From Clitopilus passeckerianus (taxonomy: Eukaryota > Basidiomycota > Agaricomycetes > Agaricales > Entolomataceae): a stretch of 64,000 nt of DNA. This document shows, piece after piece, positions 23,230 through 33,611 of the stretch. The stretch is taken from NCBI GenBank assembly GCA_944990035.1, contig CALYLX010000139.1, forward strand, positions 434,001 to 498,000, read 5' to 3'. Position 1 is the first letter of the stretch. Each line of letters starts with the position of its first letter. Made by a program: the position numbers and the translations under genes. A model generated the notes under the pieces. It was not told the DNA's origin. It did not search any database and saw only the letters and a program-made list of their open reading frames with translations.

Positions 23230-24073
23230 GCGGTGAGATGCCTGCCTTGATTTGGATCTGGACTATACTATACTAGTAGTAGTAGTAAAAAATGTACCAA
23301 GGGAGAAGGGAGGGGGTAAAGGACTATTTTATTAACGTATGGTGTAGGAGTATTTTATATTCGGTTTTGTGATATGATTACGAGTAGTTAGGATACGGTG
23401 TATTCTGGACAATTTGTTTAGTGCTTCTACCTGTGTTACTGGTAGTGTATACTTGTACTAGGTTTCGTGGGGTTTTTCGTTTTTTTATGATGAGGCATGA
23501 ATTTACGAATTTGGATAGGCCTAAAGTACCATGGCGGAATTCAGTAAAGTGTGTATAGCGGCTTCTTCTAGGCATACTATCAGTCAAGATTCGTGAATTC
23601 ATAATCTAAAGGCTTTTTCGACAATAGGTTACGTTACGAGGATGGAGGTTAGCTGACACTGAGCCCTTTCCGGACGTCAGAGTTGGAAGTCTTCCAGCAA
23701 CCTTGAAAGCGTCTTGCTAGAAAACCTTTTTACAGTACTTCTTGCTTCTCCGGGTCAGCTATCAACGGATGTTCATGTGGTATATGTCAACTGGCAAAAG
23801 GGTTCAAGACTCGCTAGCTGACAGAAGCTCAGTAGGTTTAGATCTACGAATCTGAGCATTTTAATCTGAATGATCAAAAATAATATCAGTACGATCAGCT
23901 CCAGTCGAGGAGTGCTCCTCTTCATCAGATTGTGCACCAGAAAGTGATACTGCGTTGGACACGAAGCGCGAGAGGCCATGGCACCAGTCTGAGGCAGAGG
24001 CTGAGCCTAATGACGCTCGCTTGGTTTATGTAATAGGAAAAGGGGCTGTCTGACCATCGCGCCGTCCACCACC
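23230..24073. other. Intergenic, nothing recognised
   Basis: About 840 bp with short open frames only. Several AT-rich stretches after the transporter stop may hold its polyadenylation signals. Confidence 0.35.
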
Positions 24074-26245
24074 ATGGCTGCCAATGAAGTCTGGTGTCTC
24101 ATCGTCAATCACGAGGACCAGGTCATAGGAGAGCTGTTTGAAGTGAGGTACGAAAAAACTACCACCATCGCAGGCTTGAAGGGGAAGGTCAAGGAAAGGA
24201 AAGCAGCTAAACTCAAGGGTGTCGATCCGGACGACCTCAAGATATGGCGACGCATAGACCGATCGACGGTTCTTGACTACAAAAACTTGGACGCTCATGT
24301 CATGAGGATATCCTCTAACAAGGAGGTTGAAGTGCTCGACCCAAGGGAAACAATGGCAGCTCTAGCGGTCTCGGCAAAAGAAGCGTTGCTCGTCCAAATG
24401 CCGAGTGGGTTTCCACCTTCCATCGTTCATCCTACTGATTATTCATCATTTCTCTCCCACATCAGAACCACCCTATGAACCTTCCCAAAGCCAGAGCATC
24501 GGCTTGCCACCCGCCTCACGTCGTTTTCCACCCTTGGCAGGCATTAATTGTTCATCAACGCATCTGGTATGATGTATGTAAACTAATTTCATTGCCAGCC
24601 ACCATTGCAACACGACACTCAACAGTCGATGCACTGTACAAGAGATTGAATGAGTATAAACTTATTATGGTGCGGCGCCTCGTGCAATTGGCTCCGAGCA
24701 CATTCTAATCCACCTCACAGGTTCGAGGGACGCCGGCCAGCGGCAAGTCCACACTTGCAGAGTTGCTAATCCAACACATCGCCGCCGAGGAACCAACGGT
24801 CCATCCAATAGTGATCAGTCATTGGCGTGATCGCGAGGGGAGCCATAATTGGTCCACATATCTAGCAACATACGGGTTCAATCCCAAAGGCCGAAACGTT
24901 CTCATCATCGACGAAGCTCAATTAACCTATTGGGACACCGATTTCTGGAATAATTTTTTGAAAGGAATTACACCAGGACACTCCATTGATTCCGTCATCC
25001 TCTTCGCCAGTTACGGCAGCCCGAGTGGAATCCCTTCCGTGGAAGGAACGCCAATGTTTGTTCCAAAACCTCAGCATATCAGCTTGAGGCCTATTGATCA
25101 CAACGACGAAATTCCTTCAGTGGGGCTTTTCCTCACGACGGACGAATTTACTGATATGGTCCAAAAGACTTTCCCAGCTGGACGTTTCACAGAAGACTTT
25201 CTCGAGTATGTGCATTGTGTCACGGCTGGCCATGCAGGTGCAGTTGGCGACTTCCTTCGAGTTGTCCTCGCTCATCCGGTAAGTCAATCTTCGTATGAAA
25301 GCCTACCACCTGGCTGATAATTGTTTGAAGTCATATCGCAGACACAGGCTTACCCAGGGGGAGTACTCCTTAGAAATCTTTCGATGCCAGCTTCCTATTC
25401 GAGAATTCTGGTCGGGTCTCCTTAACTCCGGTATATTCAGACGTGGGCTCCCGCAGCTCGGTGAACTCCAGAGGCCTGAAATCACCCGAATATTCCATAG
25501 AGTGCTCACCAATAACCACGTCACGATGGGAATGCTAGATGCCAAGGATAAAGAGTCACTCAAAACGTGCTTCCAACGTGGTTGGCTTCATGCAGCCCAG
25601 TCACCGCTTGAAGAATCGCTGGAGATTCAATATATTTTCACGACTCCCCTTCACCAGTGGTTCGTTGAATATTACCTCGGGAGTAAAACACTGGATCCTG
25701 CCGTTATTCAAGAGCAAACACTTTCCGAATTCGCGATCAATGTGATACGAAGCTTCTCGCACTGGCAACTCTCCTCGCCAAGAAAAGTGGGTGTTTCAGA
25801 TACTCAACGCCCACCGGAGGCACAATTCCAGGATGAATTTTACCGTTGCTGCTCTGAATACATTAAAGGGTCCCTTATTACGTTTCCCGAGTTCGGGAGT
25901 GCAAGCAGGAGGATCGACTTTTATATTCCTTGCAAGCAATGGGGTGTGGAGTTGCTACGCGATTGTGACAGGTTTGAAAACCATTCATCTCGCTTCACGG
26001 GCTCTGGTGCATACGCACAGATGACTTTCAATGACTACGTTATTCTCGACTTCCGGAAGAGCCGACCCCGAAGGAAGCATCCTGGTTAGTTATTTTTCCG
26101 TCTCCCCTGCATCAATCTGACCTTCCAATCAAATCCAGGCATGCTGAAGCTTTATCATGTGGTATTTAGCAACGACTACAGGAAAGTACAGGTTCTAGCC
26201 GGGTCGTCATTGGATATGGTCAGAGAGTTTGAGCTTTTGAACTAG
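24074..26245 (+). CDS. Crinkler (CRN)-type protein: ubiquitin-like header, P-loop NTPase, nuclease-like domain
   Basis: The N-terminal exon (VWCLIVNHEDQ to LKIWRRID) matches the CRN header, a ubiquitin-like domain with the FEV, GLKGKVKERK and DDLKIW positions. After two or three short introns comes a P-loop (RGTPASGKSTL, about 24722-24755), a Walker-B-like VLIIDEAQ near 24900 and an NTPase body. The C-terminal part has EAQFQDEFYRCC, RIDFYIP and WGVELLRD, the pattern of the restriction-endonuclease-fold domain in CRN proteins. The usual Lys of PD-(D/E)xK is not obvious. The last intron (about 26087-26137) precedes the end at 26245. CRN proteins act in conflicts between organisms or against selfish DNA in fungi and oomycetes. 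No signal peptide is seen. The frame is open, so the gene may be functional. Confidence 0.8.
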
Positions 26246-27521
26246 CTCAAAAATGATCATGTCGCAATGTCATCTGGCCCGCACTTCAATTATTCACTTC
26301 CGCTCCGATACTTTGATTCTCCACCTTGTGCCCCACGTTTGGCTTTCATCTTTGCTTTCTGTAGGGTCACGTAAACGAACCTGTAATACTTAGTCAGTAT
26401 CAATGTCATCATGAAAAGTTTCCCCTTGGTCAGTGTTACGACTTCTGTCGGTTTTGTTTGCAAATGATACTTATCCTGGCCTGACCAACCATCTGTGGTC
26501 CTGTTTGCGAGCGTGATCGTTTTCGGCAACGCTGATTGATAGAAGCACAGCCTCTGCCAAAACCACTCCCGTTCCATCCCCCTTGACCTCGTGTTAAGAC
26601 AAGTATGCTCTCAATATAGATTCAAGAGCTTTGGTCCGTCCAATCTATCGTCATACTCAATATGGCATCAACCAGAGTTGAAGTTACATTCTGTTTCCTG
26701 AGCGCAAGTCTTTCCTCCTGTTTTTTGGATGAGCGGAAATTTGACAAGTCTTTTTCTCCACCTCTTTCTAGGCAAACATGAACTACTTACAAGCCATACT
26801 TTCTGGCTTGCTAAATCCGCTCTCAAGGTATCACTGCCTCAAGAGAATGAACCGGTCTCCGTCGATACATTACACCCCAGAATCTCGTTACTCGCAATGA
26901 CACGGCACAGGCACGAGGGCAGGATATCCTTCGCCAAAAGGGCGCATCTAACATTCAATGCTGAGCATAGAAATCCAGAATGGACTGAGGCAACAAATCT
27001 GAAGTATAGGCACCGCAAAATATCCTCGTCGAAAGTGCACATCTGGCGGCGTTGTCTTGGCTCCGAGACGCAGCGCAGGCACCAGGGCAAAGCGTCCTTC
27101 TGACCCCTCGTCCAAAGCGTGGCCATGGAATTGCGAAAGCAAAGGAGTCTATTCGTATATTCTACTAAATGTCTTCCTATCGATGCTTTGACTACTCTCA
27201 TCACTCAAGCCATCTCATAGGCTAGCAGACTATGAATACTTGAAAATCTGGGGGTGAACGCCCAACTCCACTTAATTAATATAATGGAATGAATCTGCGG
27301 TATTGATTGCGGCGTATAATCCGCCCCTGCCTTGGACAACCCCTCCACAAACATGACAGGCCGTTCATCCATTCATTGGAATTTTTGGGGCTTTCATCGG
27401 CTCACGTCCTTCCCGGGGCTTCTCCCTATACGGCACCCGATGGATGAGAATATAAAAGGGCGATTGTCTGCACCATCTTACGGCCAGGAAACGACCCTTT
27501 TGCTCGATTCTAATTGCTACG
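26246..27521. other. Intergenic / tyrosinase promoter
   Basis: About 1.3 kb with no supported gene. A minus-strand frame at 26290-26577 lacks any recognisable domain. Two weakly similar stretches near 26911-26935 and 27078-27102 share CAGGCACNAGGGCA and a following TCCTTC. The TATA box of the tyrosinase is at its right end. Confidence 0.4.
27451..27457 (+). promoter_or_regulatory. TATA box of the tyrosinase gene
   Basis: TATAAAA lies 71 nt before the start codon at 27522, a normal distance for a strongly expressed fungal gene. Confidence 0.7.
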
Positions 27522-29770
27522 ATGTCTCACATTACTGTCTCCGGCGCTAACCTTCCCACTCCTAACCCGCCTGGTGCTAAACCCATCACTCCTCCTCGTC
27601 TCAATATCGCTGACCTCATCAACGATGACAAGCAATGGTCTCTGTACATCCAAGCTCTGGGTGAGTATCGTATCTGATACTTAAAGCGTCCCTTGTTCTA
27701 ATGACGATCATGCAGCTCTGTTCCAGAAGGAGGATCCCACAAAGCCGCTTTCCTGGTTCGCCATCAGCGGTATTCATGGGTACCCATATGACTTGCAATG
27801 GGAGAAGGCTGGTCCCAAAACTGAGGACTACGGCTATTGCGTGCACGGCTATCCTCACTTCCCCACCTGGCACCGCCCTTACCTTGCTTTATACGAGGTA
27901 AGTATGACTATAACATCCAATACAGCATACTGATGACACCCTACTACTCTGTAGCAAGCTCTCCAAGCTGCTGCACTCAAAGCCGCCCAGGAGTATAGGA
28001 CGGACACTGATGACTGGGTCCAAGCAGCCCTCACTCTCCGCGCTCCATACTGGGACTGGGCCAATCCTGCCACCTATTTACCTCCTCGTCAGGTCTACGA
28101 CTCAGTTCAGTTCAAGACCCTTCACATAACCACCCCAGAGGGCCCAAATGACGTTCCCAACCCACTCCTCGCCTACGAATTCCAGCGCAAGATCAGGTGG
28201 CCGTATTCTCAGTACTCAGCGACTATCAGGCATCCTCGTTCAGACCCCGCGACGAGTATCGCGGCATTCGAGGAGTGAGTCGCCCGCAATTAGAACAGTA
28301 ATCAATTTCGTACTAACTGCATGCGTAGGGACGTTGGATCTAACGCCAGACTTGGTGACCTTCAGTTCGATTGTTGGAGGACCCTCAACTGGACAACGAC
28401 CTGGCTCCAATTCAGTAACCAAGGTGCTACTCGAGGACAGAGTACGTAACGCCTACCACTTGTCTTCACAGTCCCCAATCAATACTGAATGACTCTCCAG
28501 GGGCCAACAGTCTGGAAACCCTCCACAATTGGATGCACAATCGAACTGGAGGTGGTGGACACATGAGTGACCCGATCTCCGCAGGTGCGTATCTCCTCTA
28601 ATCATCTTGCAAACCAATAATTGATTCGATTTTTTGAAGGCTTTGATCCAATCTTTATGCTCCACCATACCAATGTTAGTTAACTTTCATTATCCCGGAA
28701 ATCTCCCTTTCCTGACGCATGTGAACAGGTTGATCGTCAACTCGCACTTTGGCAAACACTCCACCCGGAAGTCTGGATCTCCCAACAACATGAACCCAAC
28801 TACGTCAACAGGGGTCAGTTTCTCTACTCTTGCGAATTCTGCGCAGTGATTCTAACTAGATGAACTCTAGACCTTTCTCCCTTCTGGAAGGACGGCAACG
28901 CATTCCATCGTTCGACCGATGACCCAGTCAGAGATTTCATCAAGTTCCAGGCTACTTACCCCGAGTTTGTGGGCCTCGAGAACCTCTCTGCCGCTAAGAG
29001 GAAGGCAGAGATTCAAGCCAAAGTCGACGCGTTATACGACCCCAAAAACCGTCGTCGTGGTATTGCCGTACGACCCTCTGCGGCGCTCGCATCTGCTGTC
29101 AGCAACGCTCAGGTAGCCCCGCAGGCCGTCCTGCAAGCAGCCGCTGTTCCTCAGGCCGCTTTTAGCACTCGAGCTATTATAGATGAGAACGCGGTTCCCG
29201 CCGACACTCAGGCTGCCCCCGAGGCCGACACCGCGCTGGAGGCCCTTGATTGGTTCACTCGCATCCGCGTCAAGAAGTTCCAGCTCAAACAAAGCTTCAC
29301 CGTCCTCATTTTCCTGGGCTCAGTTCCCGAGGACGTTGCACAGTGGCGTTCGTCACCCCACCTCGTTGGCAGCCACAGTGAATTCGTGAACTCCGATCCC
29401 GAGCATTGTGTCAGTTGCAGCGACAATGCCAATCTCATCACGGAAGGGTTCATTCAGTTGGACGATGCACTTGAACGGTTGGGTTTGGGTCAGAAGAACG
29501 AGGCGGAAATTGAGGAATTCATCCACGATCAAATTAACTGGCGGATCCAGAAGGTAAGGTAGTTCTGTCATTATTTTCGTTCAATTCTGACCGCTTCGCT
29601 ATTAGGTTGATGGGACGGTGGTGGATGCTGACGAACTTGAGGTCCTTGAGGTAGCCGTTATGACCTGGGATGTGACGGACGGCGACGTCGAAGTCCGCCC
29701 TGTTCACCGCAACGTAACTTCTCACAAGGCTGGGGGTCGTGTTCCAGGCCACAAGACCTACCATCTCTAA
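27522..29770 (+). CDS. ppo: Tyrosinase / polyphenol oxidase (type 3 copper)
   Basis: It hydroxylates monophenols and oxidises o-diphenols to quinones, leading to melanin. The product is about 600 residues without a signal peptide, as in mushroom tyrosinases. The CuA site has SGIHG, YCVHGYPHF (Cys-x-His of the thioether bridge) and TWHRPYL; the CuB site has LHNWMH and FDPIFMLHHTNVDR. All six copper His positions are present. After an Ala-rich linker (about residues 380-440) comes the C-terminal lid domain from about residue 443 (ALDWFTRIRVKKF, FLGSVPEDVAQWRSSP), which keeps the proenzyme closed until proteolysis. Nine exons are likely; the last intron is 29554-29605, phase 0, four codons after the Trp of INWRIQK. 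The end lies 136 bp from the end of a converging gene that encodes a lid-like protein. Confidence 0.95.
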
Positions 29771-29906
29771 AGAGTTTTGTATGGTTTGATTGTAAAGAAT
29801 GTAATAGTACGAACAAGAAGAAATGTCACTCTGGTAGTAGGAGTTGCAAGTTGTACAGCTGTTTATTTTGAGCAGGGAACATGAATTACAAACGGGCGAT
29901 TGTAAA

Positions 29907-30348
29907 TCACGCGCGGGATGTCTCATTGCTAAGTGTAATTGTACCATCCGGCCCAACCACCGAAACCTTCAATAACTTGAGCTTCGAGTTGTCGACCTTT
30001 TCGTCGTGATAGCGCTGTACTGAATGAGATTCTGCTCCTCATTGCGGGATAAGACTTTACCTCCTTGACAACCCACAACAGGTGCTCCCGGAGATATGGG
30101 ACAACATCGGCATCCTCTAGTTTGCCCTTACATCGCTGTTCGAGATACCCGTTCAAGGAACGATATTCAGTGGTTGTAGAGTGCGCATGGGAAGATATGG
30201 GTTCAAAGAGGCGCGAAGGGGAAGTTCTCCAGTCCGAGGGAGATGAGGGGACGGAATCGATGAAGAAATAAAGCTCATAGGGCTCTCCTAGTTCCTTTGG
30301 ATCGTATTTAATCTCCAGGTCCCAGTCGTAGTCGAGGTGAACAGACAT
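29907..30348 (-). CDS. Free-standing homologue of the tyrosinase C-terminal (lid) domain
   Basis: One 46-bp intron (30015-30060) joins two exons into a 131-residue protein with no signal peptide and no copper-binding His pattern. It aligns over its whole length with the C-terminal domain of the tyrosinase next door. DW starts the domain; KELGEPYELYFFID matches QLKQSFTVLIFLG; SVP-x5-WR-x-SP occurs in both with identical spacing; and the end (KLKLLKVSVVGPDGT) matches ELEVLEVAVMTWDVT. The intron falls exactly four codons after a conserved Trp in phase 0 in both genes, which points to common descent by duplication. The Cys-containing loop of the tyrosinase lid is missing. I infer a role as a trans-acting chaperone, inhibitor or decoy for tyrosinase. 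A non-functional duplicate is less likely because frame, intron and TATA box are intact. Confidence 0.75.
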
Positions 30349-30414
30349 TATGAGCAAATTCGGTATATGGTCGGAGCAAGTTCCTGCGGTGACTCCCGGC
30401 GGCCTGAGGGTCGT

Positions 30415-30422
30415 ATTTTATA
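30415..30422 (-). promoter_or_regulatory. TATA box of the lid-domain gene
   Basis: TATAAAAT on the minus strand lies 67 nt before the ATG at 30348, nearly the same spacing as the tyrosinase TATA box. Confidence 0.6.
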
Positions 30423-31239
30423 CGCCTCAAGCTCCGGACACATCTAGAATAGGACGTACAGGTGACTTTTCGGAGCTCAAACGCCGAGATAGAGTTTAAA
30501 CCCAAGGGTTCCTGGAGTGGTTGGTGTCACGTAAACCAGTTGAAGCCAAATCTAAGTTCTAGTTCGGGCAAGGACTCCTAATGCAGAAACCGCTTCGCCC
30601 TGGCTGGTACTGCACTCCTCAATGCACTCCTCGCGAAGCGAGCGCTTTCCGGAACATGCCTCAAAATTAGAAAGACACGCCTCAGTACGCGTTCGAACGA
30701 AGAAATTAGATGCTGCTTGCAAGGATTCCCTATCCAAACGATAGAGAGCCGATGAGCTGTCCGAACGAGGAGGTATTCATAGCCCTCTCTAGCGGTCGGT
30801 GACTCAATCTGGCTGCAGCTTTGGAATGGAGAGAAGTAAAAGATGTTTTGCGGCCGATTTGCACCAACAAACACAGGAGGCTGTGTTGCTTGCTCCCAAT
30901 CAAAAATTCAAAATCAATTCACTTTCAACTTCTTCCACTTTCTTCTCTTCTGGACCACCATTGTTCAATGGCTCATGGCCTCATACTCTGCTATCTTGTA
31001 CGATTTGCCGGTTCTCAGAGTATCGTAGTCGTCAGCTCCCTCTAGAGGAATCACAGAGGAATGCACTGGCCGGTGTGAAATCAGCAACCTACACCCTAGC
31101 TATTCAATCGGAAGGCAATACATGACTACCACAACGTCAATCTTATCCACATTCGTCTCCACCGCGCTGATCACCTCAGTTCGGCATGGCGACCGTCATA
31201 TAACTATGAGTCCAGAGCAAGAGCCTCGTTCCCCTTGAA
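30423..31239. other. Divergent promoter region, nothing else recognised
   Basis: It separates the minus-strand lid gene from the plus-strand membrane protein gene. No exons with copper-binding motifs were found upstream of the lid gene, which supports its being free-standing. Confidence 0.4.
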
Positions 31240-32770
31240 ATGACTACCAAACCGCTCCTAGTCGTCGTTGACGACACGGACGCTCGAGTCAAGTACTCGA
31301 AGGGCTGGTTCCAGGACAATGGAAGTCAAGATAGATTTGGGAGCTTTGGTCCAACGTACCGGCATACCCAACATGGGATCAACCAGAACGGAAGCTTCAC
31401 GTTCTTTTTTGAAGGTACGTCTCTGCTTTCTCCCCGGCCATTGACAGCGTAAATTTGACTTTTTTTCTGTTTAGGTTCCTACGTCAAGGTTTACGGGACA
31501 CCAGGCTACGCCAAAACGGATAATACGAACTACGATCCTGTCCTCAGCTGCAATGTAGACGGAATGAACCTCTACACCATCCCACCCTCCACCGCGCTGA
31601 CAGGCAACAACAATCAGGTCCTTTGCTCGAACGAAACCCTACCAGATGGGCCCCACACGTTGACAGTAAACGTCGCCTCTCGTGGCAAGACGTTCTGGTT
31701 TGACTACATCCGTTTTCAACCCCCCGCAAGCACCAACATCACCACCCTCAAGAACGAAACGCTTTTCATCGATGATCGATATCCAACCATCTCATACAGC
31801 GATGGGTGGTCGCTTTTGAACGATAGCCTTGCCCACTATACCCAGAAGAAAGGTTCTACGATGAAATTCGACTTCAACGGTATGCAACACGCAGCCATCC
31901 ATTCCACTATAGCCTACTCTAACCTTTGAAATTTCAGGAACCGGGGTCACTTGGTATGGTCAAATTCCAAGCGGCTACGCACAAGACTCCACTTCAGGAT
32001 CCTACACCATAGACGGAAAAAACCCTACGACATTTTCAATCGTCGGACCTCCCAACAACAATACGAAACAATACTACCAGGCATTCTTCTCCGCCACAGG
32101 ACTGCGTTCTGCCTCGCACTCCCTCGCTGTCACCTATCAAGGCGATAAGAACCACGCCCCATTAACGCTCGACTACCTCATCCTCGAGCCCAGCACCGGC
32201 TCTCCCTCAGGGTCGAATGGTACATCCAAACCTCCAATAGGCGCTATAGTAGGAGGCGTAGTCGGGGGCCTAGCTTTCCTCGCTATCGTTGGCGTTATCC
32301 TGTTCCTCCTCCTCCGCAAACGGCGCCCACTAAGACGACGAAGATCACGTCTGAGCATCGTTCCCCTTGACCCGTCCCCATCCTCCTCACCAGTCACCAC
32401 CTCCCATCCTCATCACGATTCAGCAAGCCACGTTGAAGCGTTCGTGCACCCTGATCATATGCGGCAGGTCCACCACGACGGGTCGGGGGATGAGCAGAGT
32501 TACCTCATGGCGCCGGTTTCTAGTAGTGGGCCGTCGTCTGATGCTAGCAATGGCAATGGGTCAAGAGGGAACCATTCGTATCTGCAGGTTAGCAATCATG
32601 ATGGGGTGTCCTCACTAGGCGGGTCGAATACGTCCCGGCCTTCAAAGGCGCAGATGGCAAATTCAGAAAGGACGGGCAGGGTGGTGCATCATGAGGATAG
32701 TGGGTTGAGGCTTCCAGAGCCTGATGATGGGCCTGTGGTAGAGTTTCCGCCGAGTTATACTGCGAGATAA
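31240..32770 (+). CDS. Single-pass membrane protein with two beta-sandwich-like ectodomains and C-terminal PPxY
   Basis: Two related extracellular modules are visible. The first opens with VVVDDTDARVKYSKGWFQDNG and includes SYVKVYGTPGY and the repeated-module motif DGPHTLTVNVASRGKTFWFDYIRF. The second opens with LFIDDRYPTISYSDGW and ends with HSLAVTYQGDKNHAPLTLDYLIL. They resemble the galactose-binding-like modules common in agaric membrane proteins of unknown function. A helix (IGAIVGGVVGGLAFLAIVGVILFLLL) is followed by KRRPLRRRR and a long Ser-rich cytoplasmic tail ending FPPSYTAR, a PPxY motif. There is no signal peptide, so it is probably a reverse signal-anchor protein. Introns follow FFFEG and FDFNG. 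A paralogue converges on it at 33612-35260. Confidence 0.8.
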
Positions 32771-33340
32771 GCGCAGAGTATTTATAATTTAGGTATTGGT
32801 TATTATTGGCGTACCCTTCGTCATTCCGGTTACAATATTCGCATTTTAGAAATGTAATAACGTTCGCGTGTATGCTCTATATATGTGTCACCAACAGTTC
32901 CTCAATAGCTCATTTGATGAGCCTAAGCCCAGTCGCAGTTATGTCGAGGTGCTACCATTTCGATTTTGTTGGGGTCAATGGTCACCAGTCATTTGTGGTA
33001 AACCTGTTTGCTTTTATGGGGTTCAATTAATAAATGATTTTCAGCGCAAGTATGCATTCGTGTGGGTTGTGGCACAGCGAGGTGAACATCGGGTTTTCAG
33101 TGGTAGTGGCACAAGCAGATGTTCCATAATAGCGAGAGAGAGAAAGGAGACCAAACTGGAGCATTCATTCAAACTGGAATTGTAGGATTCTAAGTGAATA
33201 TCCAAGTTATAACTATTCCTCGCTCTTCCCACTTCTTCTGTACAGTTCAATCTCCCTCTTTACTGAATTCTGTGAGACACAGATAAAGTGGGGCGTGGTG
33301 TAAGGAAAGAAAAATCATTCTTGTTCCTCAGATCCGAGAA

Positions 33341-33413
33341 TCCCTCGTCACAGAATCAAACTGGCGGACTAAGCCCACGCTCAACAAGTGACAACAACTG
33401 AGCTACCGAGGAA
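33341..33413 (-). repeat. tRNA-like unit, 73 nt
   Basis: On the minus strand it runs TTCCTCGGTAGCTCAGTTG at the 5' end to CGAGGGA at the 3' end. Those ends pair over 7 bp with one G-T. The T arm is CCAG, loop TTTGATT, CTGT. A TATA-like ATATAA lies 26-31 nt upstream (33439-33444), the same distance as in the right-hand arrays. It sits between two convergent genes. The middle does not give a clear anticodon arm. Confidence 0.5.
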
Positions 33414-33611
33414 TTGATTGATGCAACGTATATATGCCTTATATTCCCTTACAATAAGAATACAATAAGAATAAAATGAACGAGTGGAACGAAGATGGGC
33501 CATTGAATGAAGGTATAACCAGTGTGAACGGTGAATAAATGGTAAATTTCACAACGAAGGTGGGGGTATTAATAAGATAAATTATAAATACATATATGGT
33601 ACTAGGGTCCG

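Noticed and set aside
26290..26577. 95-codon minus-strand gene between the Crinkler and tyrosinase genes
   Set aside because: No recognisable domain, no splice partners and no promoter signal.
29907..30348. Light-subunit lectin of mushroom tyrosinase
   Set aside because: That subunit is a ricin-B-like beta-trefoil; this protein instead matches the tyrosinase's own C-terminal domain and shares its intron position.
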